A stretch of 33,659 bases of DNA from Deinococcus sp. (GTDB lineage Bacteria; Deinococcota; Deinococci; Deinococcales; Deinococcaceae), in assembly GCF_018260405.1 (NCBI RefSeq), contig NZ_JAGLBG010000018.1, positions 1 to 33,659 of the forward strand, read 5' to 3'. Of the stretch, positions 26,632-33,659 are shown piece by piece. Positions within the stretch are counted from its first letter, which is position 1. Each line of letters starts with the position of its first letter. Made by a program: the position numbers and the translations under genes. The notes below the pieces were generated by a model. That model was not told where the DNA came from and made no database searches. It saw nothing but the letters and a program-made list of their open reading frames with translations.

Positions 26632-28134
26632 ATGAACTTAGAACGTGCGAGCGGCGTGCTGTTGCACCCCACCAGTCTGCCGGGGGCGTACGGCATAGGC
26701 GAGCTGGGGGCGCAGGCGCGGCATTTTATCGACTGGCTGGCGCTGGCTGGGCAAAAATACTGGCAGGTTATGCCGCTGGGGCCGACTGGCTACGGCGACA
26801 GCCCCTACCAGTCGTTCAGCGCTTTTGCCGGTAACCCTTACCTGATCGACCTGAACACCCTCAAGGAAGAGGGGCTGCTTCAGGACTCTGACTTCGTGGC
26901 TATGCCCGCCTTCGACCCGTTCAAGGTGGATTTCGGTGCGCAGTTCATCTGGCGCAATCAGATGCTCGACCGGGCTTACGCCAAGTTTGCCTTCGACGGT
27001 CACAATGACCTTCAGAGCGAGTTTGAACGCTTCAAGACCGCCGAGCACGACTGGCTGGAAGATTACGCGCTGTTCATGGCGCTCAAGGCGGCGCACGGTG
27101 GTCTATCCTGGAATGCCTGGGACACTGGCACACGCGACCGCGACCCGGCGGCCCTGGCCGCAGCACGCGAACGCCTTGCCAGCGCCATCGACCGCGTTCA
27201 GTTCGCGCAGTTCCTGTTTTTCCGCCAGTGGAGTGCTATCCGTGAATATGCTCACCAGCACGGCGTTCAGGTGATCGGTGACATTCCCATTTTCGTGGCG
27301 ATGGATAGCAGCGATGCCTGGGCCAACCGCGACCAGTTCTACTTCGACGACCAGGGCCAGCCCACGGTGGTCGCGGGCGTGCCGCCGGACTACTTTAGCG
27401 AAACCGGACAGCTGTGGGGCAACCCGCTCTATAACTGGCAAAAAATGCAGCAGGGCGGCTTCGCGTGGTGGATTAAGCGCTTCCAGAGCAGCCTGCAACT
27501 GTACGACGTGATTCGCATCGACCACTTCCGGGGGTTCGCGGCCTCCTGGGAGATTCCGTTCCCTGCCGAAACGGCCATTCAGGGCCAGTGGGTTCCGGCG
27601 CTGGGCCACGAGATGTTCACGGCGGTGCGTGACGCGCTAGGCGTCCTGCCGATCATTGCCGAGGATCTTGGGGTCATTACGCCGGATGTCGAGAAACTGC
27701 GCGACGACTTCAACTTTCCAGGCATGGCGGTGCTGCAATTTGCTTTCGGCGGCGGAGACTTTCGCGTCAACGACTTCCTGCCGGAAAACCTGCGCGTTAA
27801 TCAGGTGGTGTATACCGGCACCCACGACAACGACACGACCCGTGGCTGGTGGGCCAACGCTGAGGAAAGCGAGCGCCACAATTTCCGGGTGTATACCCAT
27901 AGCGCACCCAGCGAGGAAAGCTTTGCCGGGCAGCTGATGCGCATGGCCTTCGAGAGCCGCGCAGCCCTAGCTGTGGTACCACTTCAAGACGTCCTGAACC
28001 TGGGCAGCGAGTACCGCATGAATCTGCCCGGAACCACCGGTGACCACAACTGGACGTGGCGATATAACCCCGCCGCGCTGCTGCCCAGCCTGGCCGACAG
28101 CCTGCGGACCCTGACCGAGCAGACTGGCAGATAG
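26632..28134 (+). CDS. malQ: 4-alpha-glucanotransferase (amylomaltase)
   Basis: This 500-residue GH77 cytosolic enzyme transfers alpha-1,4-glucan chains between donors and glucose or maltodextrins. The start is typical (SGVLLHPTSLPG, GIGELGAQA), followed by WQVMPLGPTGYGDSPYQSFSAFAGNPYLI. Catalytic residues by alignment to the Thermus enzyme are nucleophile Asp297 in IRIDHFRG, acid/base Glu344 in IIAEDLG, and Asp399 in GTHDNDTTRGW. The length equals the Thermus amylomaltase. ATG 26632 is chosen over an in-frame start 14 codons earlier because GGAGG sits six nt before it. It is downstream of glgC and recycles glucans made from ADP-glucose. Confidence 0.96.
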   Translation: MNLERASGVLLHPTSLPGAYGIGELGAQARHFIDWLALAGQKYWQVMPLGPTGYGDSPYQSFSAFAGNPYLIDLNTLKEEGLLQDSDFVAMPAFDPFKVDFGAQFIWRNQMLDRAYAKFAFDGHNDLQSEFERFKTAEHDWLEDYALFMALKAAHGGLSWNAWDTGTRDRDPAALAAARERLASAIDRVQFAQFLFFRQWSAIREYAHQHGVQVIGDIPIFVAMDSSDAWANRDQFYFDDQGQPTVVAGVPPDYFSETGQLWGNPLYNWQKMQQGGFAWWIKRFQSSLQLYDVIRIDHFRGFAASWEIPFPAETAIQGQWVPALGHEMFTAVRDALGVLPIIAEDLGVITPDVEKLRDDFNFPGMAVLQFAFGGGDFRVNDFLPENLRVNQVVYTGTHDNDTTRGWWANAEESERHNFRVYTHSAPSEESFAGQLMRMAFESRAALAVVPLQDVLNLGSEYRMNLPGTTGDHNWTWRYNPAALLPSLADSLRTLTEQTGR

Positions 28135-28151
28135 AGGCGAGACGAGACGCA

Positions 28152-28198
28152 GGGGCTTTGGCTATGGCTGTTGGGCTACGGCTGAAGCCCCGCACTTT
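28152..28198 (+). terminator. Possible terminator of malQ
   Basis: GGGGCTT (28152-28158) pairs with AAGCCCC (28185-28191), followed by GCACTTTTG. The 26-nt loop contains further GGCT/AGCC-like pairing. The large loop lowers confidence. Confidence 0.45.
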
Positions 28199-28214
28199 TG
28201 CTTTGGCTGCCTCC

Positions 28215-28266
28215 TACGAGTTCCGATTGAACTGGGCAGTTTTGGATTTAATCCGAGCGGACTCGC
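28215..28266 (+). repeat. Diverged family 1 repeat (copy 3)
   Basis: TACGAGTTCCGATTGAACTG and the following bases through CCGAGCGGACTCG align with the left third of copy 2 at 12428-12475. The loop has the copy 2 orientation (GGCAGTT). Similarity fades after 28266, though CAACTGTGGC near 28300 may belong to the right half. Confidence 0.6.
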
Positions 28267-28385
28267 AGAGCGGATTCGGGCGCTTTCCTCGGATACGCGC
28301 AACTGTGGCTGCGAACTGCCCTAACAGGCCAATCTGCGTTAGCCCTCTCGCTTCGCGCTCCGTAATGTTACAGGTACTTAACCAT

Positions 28386-28391
28386 TACCCT
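28386..28391 (+). promoter_or_regulatory. Leaderless -10 element of the cobalamin adenosyltransferase gene
   Basis: TACCCT ends 6 nt before the ATG at 28398, the same hexamer and spacing as for proA. Confidence 0.55.
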
Positions 28392-28397
28392 GTACCC

Positions 28398-28970
28398 ATG
28401 AAGCTTTACACCAGAACAGGCGACGGCGGCACCACCGGACTCTACGGCGCGGACCGGGTCAGCAAGGCCCACCCCCGCGTGGAGGCTTACGGCACGGTGG
28501 ACGAACTGAACAGCGCACTGGGCCTGGCCCGCGCCCACAACGTGCAGAGCCAGCCAACCGATGCGGCCCTCGAAGCTGACCTCGAATACCTGCAAAATGC
28601 CCTGTTCGATCTGGGGGCCGATCTGGCGACCCGCTCCGGAGGCCCCTATGAAAAGAACCTCAGTCGCCTCGACGAGCAAGACATTAGCCACCTTGAAGCC
28701 ATGATCGACCGCTATCAGGCTGAAGCCCCGGCTTTTACCGGCTTCATTCATCCGGGGGGAACACCCGTGGCGGCGGCGCTGCATATTGCCCGGACAGTGG
28801 CGCGGCGGGCTGAACGCGACGTGATCCGTCTGCTGGAAGTCGAACCGGCCAACCCGCAGACCCAGGTTTACCTCAACCGCGTCTCCGACCTGCTGTTCAT
28901 CATGGCGCGGGCCGCCAATGCCCGCAGCGGCGTTGGCGAGGAACGCTGGAACGTCAAGAAACGGCGTTGA
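28398..28970 (+). CDS. ATP:cob(I)alamin adenosyltransferase, PduO type
   Basis: This 190-residue cytosolic enzyme transfers adenosyl from ATP to cob(I)alamin, giving the coenzyme B12 used by mutases and some reductases. Signature segments are YTRTGDGGTTGLYGADRVSK (4-23), AYGTVDELNSALG (30-42), an IDRYQAEAPAFTGFIHPGG segment, LHIARTVARRAERDV and LNRVSDLLFIMARAAN. The trimeric PduO/MMAB fold is expected. The ATG at 28398 starts exactly at the conserved MKLYTRTGD; a longer in-frame start runs through repeat sequence and is rejected. No B12-dependent enzyme or cobalamin riboswitch is visible nearby. Confidence 0.93.
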   Translation: MKLYTRTGDGGTTGLYGADRVSKAHPRVEAYGTVDELNSALGLARAHNVQSQPTDAALEADLEYLQNALFDLGADLATRSGGPYEKNLSRLDEQDISHLEAMIDRYQAEAPAFTGFIHPGGTPVAAALHIARTVARRAERDVIRLLEVEPANPQTQVYLNRVSDLLFIMARAANARSGVGEERWNVKKRR

Positions 28971-29095
28971 GCCGGGGGGCAGCAGAAAGTTTGAGTGCTG
29001 GAAAAGCACCTGCGGATTTAAACGGCGCGAACCTGCGAAGTAGAACGGTTCCTGGTTTTCCCACAGACGCGAAGTAAAGTTCAAGCCCGCATCGG

Positions 29096-29202
29096 CAATG
29101 GTTCAGACAGTTGTACCGCCCTACCGGGTGGTCAAGGGAACAGCCAGACCTAGTGCGGGTCGCACTTTGCAAGGCAGGATTTTGGAAGTGTCCGAACCAT
29201 TG
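29096..29202. repeat. Single-copy 107-bp structured element with terminal inverted repeats
   Basis: CAATGGTTCAGAC (29096-29108) pairs with GTCCGAACCATTG (29190-29202), 12 of 13, and the match extends inward. Inside are two more hairpins: 29111-29135 (TTG + ACCGCCC with GGGTGGT + CAA, one bulge, tetraloop) and 29152-29166 (AGTGCG with CGCACT). Together they form a closed three-way junction. It lies between two convergent genes. It may be a mini transposon remnant or a structured RNA; no second copy is in this window. The rest of 28971-29225 holds only a small hairpin at 28994-29008. Confidence 0.6.
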
Positions 29203-29225
29203 ATCGCAGCCTTTTCCAGCTGCTT

Positions 29226-29732
29226 TTACCGTTCCTCCGGCTGCACCCTCACGGCTTTAGGGTCGGGTAATTCGCAGGCCGCTCCCCGGTCTTGGGGCGC
29301 TGTTTCCCAGCCCAGCAGCGCGAGATTGGTGCCACACGCCTTGAGGTAGGCGCGGGCGTAGGCTTCGGCAAAGCCCTCGACTGCCGGGCGGTAGTACGGC
29401 CCGTACACTTTGCCGCTGTCCCCGACATGGTTGTGCGAATAAAGCAGCCGTGAACCGTCGAGACAGTGCCCGAATTCGTGCGCCAGCAGCAGCGTTTTCT
29501 GGGTCGGCGTACCGTTCAGAAAGTAGGTCTGGTCGAGCATAATTACGCAGCCCTGGCCCAGCGGGGCCGTGCAACCGACCATTTTGGCCGAGCAAAAGCC
29601 GAAATCCTTGCTGTCGACCAGCCTGACCTGTGCATTTGTTCGTAGGGCCCTGAAATCCCACCCCCTGGCACCCAGCACACTGGGAGCGCAGGAGGACAAG
29701 ACCAGCAGGCAGGCAAGAAGCAGGCGGCGCAT
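29226..29732 (-). CDS. Putative zinc metallopeptidase lipoprotein
   Basis: This 168-residue protein has a short lipoprotein signal (lipobox LSSC, Cys15) and a single small domain. HEFGH (85-89) in LLLAHEFGHCLDGSRL is a HExxH zinc motif, and Glu119 or Glu123 in AVEGFAEAYARAY is a good third ligand, giving a gluzincin-like site. Six or more cysteines after the lipidated one suggest disulfides. No named family is recognised; a peptidase attached to the membrane and acting outside the cytoplasm is inferred. The start ATG has both TATTCT 7 nt upstream and the G-rich GGGGAGG. It lies 68 bp downstream of the small membrane protein on the same strand. Confidence 0.75.
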   Translation of the reverse strand: MRRLLLACLLVLSSCAPSVLGARGWDFRALRTNAQVRLVDSKDFGFCSAKMVGCTAPLGQGCVIMLDQTYFLNGTPTQKTLLLAHEFGHCLDGSRLLYSHNHVGDSGKVYGPYYRPAVEGFAEAYARAYLKACGTNLALLGWETAPQDRGAACELPDPKAVRVQPEER

Positions 29733-29739
29733 CCTCCCC

Positions 29740-29745
29740 AGAATA
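29740..29745 (-). promoter_or_regulatory. Possible -10 element of the metallopeptidase lipoprotein gene
   Basis: TATTCT on the minus strand ends 7 nt before the ATG at 29732. The gap is GGGGAGG, so a Shine-Dalgarno reading is also possible. Confidence 0.4.
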
Positions 29746-29800
29746 GGGGAGCGCCGGGCACAAGTGGCGTCTCCGTTCTGCGTAGTCTGGCCCGTCCGCG

Positions 29801-30151
29801 TTATCTCGCGTTGTGTAACTGGTACTTCTGGCCCCCACTGGTCTGGATGGTCACAGTCACCTTACCCCCAGAAAGTCGCTCGGCCTCACAGGATTTTACC
29901 GAAGCGGGGGCTTTGGCACTGGCGACCTCATGGCAGGGCACTCGGCCCTGGAGAGGCGTGGCGCGGGTGGCGACTTCCTGTACCACGGCCTGACCGTAAT
30001 CGCGCACCTGCCGCCCCCTAACGCTCAGGTAGGCAAGCATGGTGCCCACGACCATCGGAAAGAGCAGCAGAATCAACCAGAACATTCGCCCGGCGCGGCG
30101 GCGCTCCTCGGGCGTCGCCGCGCGCTGGGGCAGGTCGGGGGAAAGGGTCAT
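29801..30151 (-). CDS. Hypothetical single-pass membrane protein
   Basis: This 116-residue protein has an N-terminal basic region with a PEERRRAGR stretch, one membrane segment (about 24-44, FWLILLLFPMVVGTMLAYLSV), and a C-terminal domain of about 70 residues outside the membrane with two cysteines (a likely disulfide pair) and a VTVTIQTSGGQKYQL end. No family was recognised. Its ATG has TAACCT 6 nt upstream, and that promoter sequence is present twice in tandem. It is probably co-oriented with, but separately transcribed from, the metallopeptidase lipoprotein gene. Confidence 0.7.
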   Translation of the reverse strand: MTLSPDLPQRAATPEERRRAGRMFWLILLLFPMVVGTMLAYLSVRGRQVRDYGQAVVQEVATRATPLQGRVPCHEVASAKAPASVKSCEAERLSGGKVTVTIQTSGGQKYQLHNAR

Positions 30152-30180
30152 GCACTCAGGTTAAGGCGCTCAGGTTAAAG
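30152..30180 (-). promoter_or_regulatory. Duplicated -10 region of the small membrane protein gene
   Basis: On the minus strand TTAACCTGAG occurs twice, 15 bp apart. The proximal TAACCT (30158-30163) ends 6 nt before the ATG at 30151. The distal copy (30172-30177) overlaps the stop codon of the small open frame described at 30175-30300. Confidence 0.5.
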
Positions 30181-30300
30181 ATTGTGCAGACCTACTTCAA
30201 AGCTGCGCCCGTCGGCGGGCAAGAGCCGCAGCACCGGGCCGTCGGCGGGCAAAGGCTTGAGAGACGGGCACTCTAAATCCGTTACCTTGCCCGGCGCGTT
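30175..30300 (-). pseudogene. Possible gene remnant without a start codon
   Basis: A 41-codon open frame with coding-like, GC-rich third positions ends in TAA at 30175. It contains two LPADG repeats (LKPLPADGPVLRLLPADGRS) and ends FEVGLHNL. There is no ATG or GTG at its beginning; it is bounded by an in-frame TGA at 30301. It may be the tail of a decayed gene or chance. The DNA carries the direct repeat GCCGTCGGCGGGCAA (near 30209 and 30239). Confidence 0.25.
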
Positions 30301-30351
30301 TCATCCTTCCATTGTGCCGCGCCCGCTTACCACCGCCTGACCCCGACCCGG

Positions 30352-30357
30352 TAGACT
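30352..30357 (+). promoter_or_regulatory. Leaderless -10 element of the carboxynorspermidine dehydrogenase-like gene
   Basis: TAGACT ends 6 nt before the ATG at 30364, with no Shine-Dalgarno. Confidence 0.6.
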
Positions 30358-30363
30358 GCCCCT

Positions 30364-31581
30364 ATGAGCAAAGTCATCATCATCGGAGCCGGGGGCGTCG
30401 CGGGCGTCACCGCCAAAAAGTGCGCCCAGAATGACGCGGTTTTCAGCGAGGTCCTGATTGCCACCCGCACCGTCAGCAAGGCCGACAAGATCGTGGCCGA
30501 GATTCACCAGTACTTTCCGCAGAGCAAATGCAAATTCAGCACCGCAACCGTGGACGCCGACAACGTGCCTGCGCTGGTCAAACTGATTAACGACTTTAGG
30601 CCCGAGATGGTCATTAACCTCGCGCTGCCCTACCAGGACTTGACCATCATGGACGCCTGCCTGGAAACCGGCGTGCATTACCTCGACACCGCCAACTACG
30701 AACCCAAGGACGTCGCCAAGTTCGAGTACTCCTGGCAGTGGGCCTATCAGGACAAATTTAAGGAAAAGGGCCTTATGGCGCTGCTGGGCTGTGGCTTTGA
30801 CCCCGGCGCGACCCAGGCCATGACCGCGCATCATGCCAAGCACCACTTCAAGGAAATCCACTACCTGGATATCGTGGACTGCAACAATGGCAACCACGGC
30901 AAGGCGTTTGCGACCAACTTCAACCCCGAAATCAACATCCGCGAAATCACTGCCAATGGGCGCTACTGGCAAGATGGGCGCTGGGTGGAAACTCATCCGC
31001 TGGAAATCGCCCAGGACATCTATTATCCCAACGTGGCGACCCGCAAGAGCTTCGTACTGTACCACGAGGAACTGGAATCTATCGTCAAGCACTTTCCCAC
31101 CATCAGACGCGCCCGCTTCTGGATGACCTTCGGCGAAAGCTACATCAAGCACCTGAATGTGCTTGAAGGTATCGGTATGACCAGCATCGAGCCGATTGAG
31201 TTCCGGGGCCAGCAGATTGCACCCATTGAGTTCCTCAAAGCCGTGCTGCCCGCGCCCGAAAGCCTCGCCGCCAACTACACCGGGCAGACTTGCATCGGCG
31301 TGCAGGCCAAAGGAATCGGGCGCGACGGCCAGCTCAAGGTTCATTTCGTGTACAACGTCAAAGACCATGCCGAGTGCTACCGCGAGGTGCAGGCGCAGGG
31401 TGTGAGCTACACCACTGGCGTGCCTGCCATGATTGGCGCGATGCTGATGCTTCAGGGCGTGTGGAAGCAGCCCGGCGTGTGGAACGTGGAGCAACTTGAC
31501 CCCGACCCCTTCTTTGCCGCCATGAACCAATGGGGCCTGCCGATAAGCGAGCTGTCAGGCGTGGAACTGGTCAAGGACTGA
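30364..31581 (+). CDS. Saccharopine dehydrogenase family protein, probable carboxynorspermidine/carboxyspermidine dehydrogenase
   Basis: This 405-residue NAD(P)H enzyme has a Rossmann GAGGVAG (8-14) and a KCAQN / ATRTVSKA start. Strongly typed segments follow: ALPYQDLTIMDACLETGVHYLDTANYEPKD, WQWAYQDKFKEKGLMALLGCGFDPG, TNFNPEINIREITANGRYW, VLYHEELESIV, RFWMTFGESYIKHL, and YTTGVPAMIGAMLM. These match carboxynorspermidine dehydrogenase of the alternative polyamine route better than lysine-pathway saccharopine dehydrogenases. The reaction would condense aspartate semialdehyde with a diamine and reduce the product. The usual partner, carboxynorspermidine decarboxylase (nspC), is not adjacent. ATG start, leaderless. 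Confidence 0.85.
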   Translation: MSKVIIIGAGGVAGVTAKKCAQNDAVFSEVLIATRTVSKADKIVAEIHQYFPQSKCKFSTATVDADNVPALVKLINDFRPEMVINLALPYQDLTIMDACLETGVHYLDTANYEPKDVAKFEYSWQWAYQDKFKEKGLMALLGCGFDPGATQAMTAHHAKHHFKEIHYLDIVDCNNGNHGKAFATNFNPEINIREITANGRYWQDGRWVETHPLEIAQDIYYPNVATRKSFVLYHEELESIVKHFPTIRRARFWMTFGESYIKHLNVLEGIGMTSIEPIEFRGQQIAPIEFLKAVLPAPESLAANYTGQTCIGVQAKGIGRDGQLKVHFVYNVKDHAECYREVQAQGVSYTTGVPAMIGAMLMLQGVWKQPGVWNVEQLDPDPFFAAMNQWGLPISELSGVELVKD

Positions 31582-31889
31582 ATACGGACGGCCCCGCAGA
31601 GTTGCCCTGTAGAGTTGCCCCGTAGAGTTGCCCCGCAGGGCGAGCAGCAGCAAAACGGGTTCTGGGCGTAGAGTGAGCCACTCGGCCTAAGCGCGTCGGT
31701 TAGGCGCTCAAGGGTATCGACGCGGAGGTGCCTCGCGTTTGCTTTGACGTGCTGGGTCAGTGCGGCAGTCTGCTGGGCAGCGGATTTTGTCGATTTTATC
31801 CTCCCAGACGAGGTCAAACGGAAGCTGTCACCTACTGAGGTTCAGCCCGGACTTGCCTGTGTAGGGGCACAACCTGTTACCCTCAGTGA
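31582..31889. repeat. Intergenic region with 13-bp tandem repeat
   Basis: This 308-bp gap carries four units of CCCCGTAGAGTTG (31592-31643; the last unit is degenerate) just after the dehydrogenase stop. A 6-bp hairpin, GCCTAA with TTAGGC (31685-31705), follows. No gene was seen. The proA promoter is at the right end: TACCCT (31878-31883), with TTGCCT (31853-31858) as a possible -35 at a long 19-bp spacing. Confidence 0.7.
31878..31883 (+). promoter_or_regulatory. Leaderless -10 element of proA
   Basis: TACCCT ends 6 nt before the ATG at 31890; no Shine-Dalgarno is seen. Confidence 0.6.
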
Positions 31890-33203
31890 ATGAACAGTGC
31901 GGCAACTGACCCGGCGACCCATAACACCACCCACGCAAGCAGCGTGCGGGAGATGGGCCTGCGGGCCAAAAGTGCGGCGCGGGTGCTGCGTTCACTGCCT
32001 ACCGCACAGAAGGCGGCGGCGCTGCGGGCCATTGCTGCCGAGCTGCGTGCGCGTCAGGACAACATTCTGGCTGCGAACGCCCGCGATGTGGCAGCGGCTG
32101 AGGCAGGTGGCTTGCCCGCACACATGGTCGACCGCCTGCGCCTGAGTGCGGGGTCGCTGGAGGCCATCGCTTCGGATGTCGGGGCGGTAGCCGGGCTGCC
32201 CGACCCGGTGGGGGAACAGACCGAGGAAAAAATGCTGCCCAGTGGCATCCGCGTAAGCCAGAGGCGCGTGCCGTTGGGCGTGCTGGGCGTGATTTACGAG
32301 AGCCGCCCCAACGTGACCGTGGACACGGCGGTGCTGGCCCTGATGAGCGGCAACGCGGTCATTCTGCGCGGCGGCAAGGAAACTGTGAACAGCAACGCGG
32401 CCCTGGAAAACGCGATTCAGGCCGCTCTTGGGGCACAGAAGCTGCCGACAGACGCCGTGCAGGTGATCCGCGACCCGGCGCGTGAGCGGATGCTGGAACT
32501 CCTCAAGCTCGACGACTGCGTCGACGCGATTATTCCGCGTGGCGGGGCAGGGCTGCACCGCTACTGCGTCGAAAACGCCACCGTACCCGTGATAGTGGGG
32601 GGCATCGGCGTGGTGCATCTCTACGTGGACGCCAGCTTTACGCGCACGCCAGAGGACGTTCAGACAGCGGCGCGAATCATTCAGAACGCCAAGATGCAAA
32701 AGCCGAGTGCCTGCAACGCGCTGGACACTCTGCTGGTGGGCCGGGAAGCGCTGCCTGCCCTGCCTGAACTGCTGCGCCCACTACTGGAAAACGGAGTGAG
32801 CGTGCGGGCCGACGCTGAGAGCGTAAGCGTTTTGCAAGCGGCGGGCCTAAGCGCCCAAACTGCCCAGGACAGCGATTACGGCACCGAATTCCTGGCACTG
32901 ACGGCCAGTGTCAAGGTGGTCGGCGGCCTGGAAGAAGCGCTGGACTTTATTGCCGAGCGTGGCGGCCACACCGACGTTATCCTGACCCGCGACGACGCCC
33001 AGGCGAGGCGCTTCGTGCAGGACGTCGACAGCGCCGCCGTAATGGTCAATGCCAGCCCGCGCTTCAACGACGGCGGGCATCTGGGGCTGGGGGCCGAGGT
33101 CGCCATCAGCACGCAGAAGCTGCACGCCCGGGGGCCGATGGGCCTGCGCGAACTGACCACCAGCAAATGGGTCGTGCTGGGGAACGGCGAAACCCGCAAA
33201 TAA
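31890..33203 (+). CDS. proA: Gamma-glutamyl phosphate reductase
   Basis: This 437-residue NADPH-dependent enzyme makes glutamate-5-semialdehyde, the second step of proline synthesis from glutamate. It has an aldehyde-dehydrogenase fold with RVPLGVLGVIYESRPNVTVD, a GNAVILRGGKE cofactor loop, IPRGGAGLH, and the catalytic Cys275 in KPSACNALDTLLV. The end is typical (SPRFNDGGHLGLGAEVAISTQKLHARGPMGLRELTTSKW). The N-terminus is about 15 residues longer than many ProA proteins, but the leaderless promoter supports the ATG at 31890. The proB kinase is not adjacent. Confidence 0.96.
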   Translation: MNSAATDPATHNTTHASSVREMGLRAKSAARVLRSLPTAQKAAALRAIAAELRARQDNILAANARDVAAAEAGGLPAHMVDRLRLSAGSLEAIASDVGAVAGLPDPVGEQTEEKMLPSGIRVSQRRVPLGVLGVIYESRPNVTVDTAVLALMSGNAVILRGGKETVNSNAALENAIQAALGAQKLPTDAVQVIRDPARERMLELLKLDDCVDAIIPRGGAGLHRYCVENATVPVIVGGIGVVHLYVDASFTRTPEDVQTAARIIQNAKMQKPSACNALDTLLVGREALPALPELLRPLLENGVSVRADAESVSVLQAAGLSAQTAQDSDYGTEFLALTASVKVVGGLEEALDFIAERGGHTDVILTRDDAQARRFVQDVDSAAVMVNASPRFNDGGHLGLGAEVAISTQKLHARGPMGLRELTTSKWVVLGNGETRK

Positions 33204-33225
33204 CCCGGCTCACATACGGCGCAGC

Positions 33226-33231
33226 TAAGAT
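33226..33231 (+). promoter_or_regulatory. Leaderless -10 element of the terminal lipoprotein gene
   Basis: TAAGAT ends 7 nt before the ATG at 33239. Confidence 0.5.
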
Positions 33232-33238
33232 CAGCCCC

Positions 33239-33659
33239 ATGCGTCAAACTGTGCTCTGTGCCCTCACGCTGGGTCTGTTCGTCTCCTGTGCGCCGTCGGT
33301 GAGCCGCGCCCCGGAAACCCAGCTTCACGCCTCCGCCGAATTGCAGGGCCACCTGCTGACCGTCAGCCTGCTTAACATGGGGCCGAATGCGCTGCTGCTC
33401 GAAAATTCCTGCCCGCGCCCCTTCGGAATCGACTTTCTGGACTACCCCGGTAAGGAGCAGGGCGCCCTGAAGCCCCAGCAATACGACACCTGCTGGAACG
33501 TCAATTTTCCGCCACAGGTCTGGCGAGTGGGCGAAAGCCTCAGCACCGGCGTTACGGTGGACTATCCGGCAGGCAAGCACACCCTTAGAGGCTGTCTGAG
33601 GCCCATATCGTCGGAGTATCCATGCTGCCCTCTTCATCAGGCGCACAATCGCTGGAGCA
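33239..33659 (+). CDS. Hypothetical lipoprotein, truncated by the window end
   Basis: The frame is open for 140 codons to the edge. It begins MRQTVLCALTLGLFVSCAPS, a lipoprotein signal with Cys17 as the likely lipidated residue, followed by a beta-rich region (TVSLLNMGPNALLLENSCPRP, then WRVGESLSTGVTVDYPAGKH). The layout recalls BsuPI-like or fibronectin-type small domains, but this is only a loose resemblance. It contains several paired cysteines. It starts 35 bp after proA and has its own promoter. The 3' end and length are unknown. Confidence 0.7.
   Translation, partial: MRQTVLCALTLGLFVSCAPSVSRAPETQLHASAELQGHLLTVSLLNMGPNALLLENSCPRPFGIDFLDYPGKEQGALKPQQYDTCWNVNFPPQVWRVGESLSTGVTVDYPAGKHTLRGCLRPISSEYPCCPLHQAHNRWS

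Noticed and set aside
28971..29225. Cobalamin riboswitch near the adenosyltransferase gene
   Set aside because: The structured element lies downstream of that gene, not before a start codon, and I see no B12-box sequence.
30198..30303. 35-codon ATG frame on the minus strand starting near 30303
   Set aside because: Arg/Ala-rich product with poor codon positions; another frame of the same DNA is far more coding-like.
30301..31530. 409-codon open frame antisense to the 30364 dehydrogenase
   Set aside because: Shadow of a strongly conserved enzyme, with no motif and no promoter.
20492..31643. Tandem repeats at 20492 and 31592 as CRISPR arrays
   Set aside because: Units are 13-15 bp with no unique spacers, and there are no cas genes.
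32876..33646. 256-codon open frame antisense to proA and the last lipoprotein
   Set aside because: It spans two genes and an active promoter on the other strand; no domain is recognised.

Overview
The window is GC-rich, gene-dense chromosomal DNA that looks like Deinococcus (Deinococcota). This is inferred from several features together: a single-chain SecDF, a LysY-type ArgC homologue (the alpha-aminoadipate lysine route of Deinococcus/Thermus), SmpB and SMC sequences of Deinococcota type, and the promoters. At least a dozen genes have a TANNNT -10 hexamer only 6-7 nt before the start codon and no Shine-Dalgarno. That is the leaderless-mRNA layout known to be common in Deinococcus.

Layout, left to right. 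At 1-3.9 kb, minus strand, lie deoD, secDF with a strong terminator, and a small proline-rich membrane protein. At 3.9-5.6 kb, plus strand, are a secreted hypothetical protein and an RhtA-like exporter. At 5.7-16.4 kb, minus strand, are smc, a tight smpB / amidase-like / GerMN operon, a short-chain dehydrogenase, a multidomain TerD-zinc ribbon-TerB-PH-HNH protein, and a second, catalytically intact amidase. At 16.5-19.5 kb, plus strand, are a RelA/SpoT-type alarmone synthetase, a LolA-like protein and argC/lysY. Then come map (minus), aroA and a PQQ-type sugar dehydrogenase (plus), an hsp20 (minus), miaA, glgC, malQ and a PduO-type cobalamin adenosyltransferase (plus), a metallopeptidase-like lipoprotein and a small membrane protein (minus), then a carboxynorspermidine-dehydrogenase-like gene, proA and a truncated lipoprotein (plus).

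Most genes are housekeeping: envelope (secDF, amidases, GerMN, LolA-like), chromosome and translation (smc, smpB, map, miaA), biosynthesis (aroA, proA, lysY, polyamine), glycogen (glgC, malQ) and stress (RelA-type synthetase, Hsp20, TerD protein).

The accessory signal is in the gaps. Two unrelated families of roughly 140-bp elements are present, each with imperfect terminal inverted repeats and an internal hairpin, and each in at least two copies. Most start at or next to the stop codon of the gene before them. In family 1 the loop of the internal hairpin is inverted between the two good copies. A third, single-copy 107-bp element (29096-29202) folds into a closed three-way-junction-like structure. 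The most unusual protein is the TerD...HNH fusion. The amidase-like protein of the smpB operon has lost most of its zinc ligands. No tRNA, rRNA, CRISPR array, transposase or prophage gene was seen.
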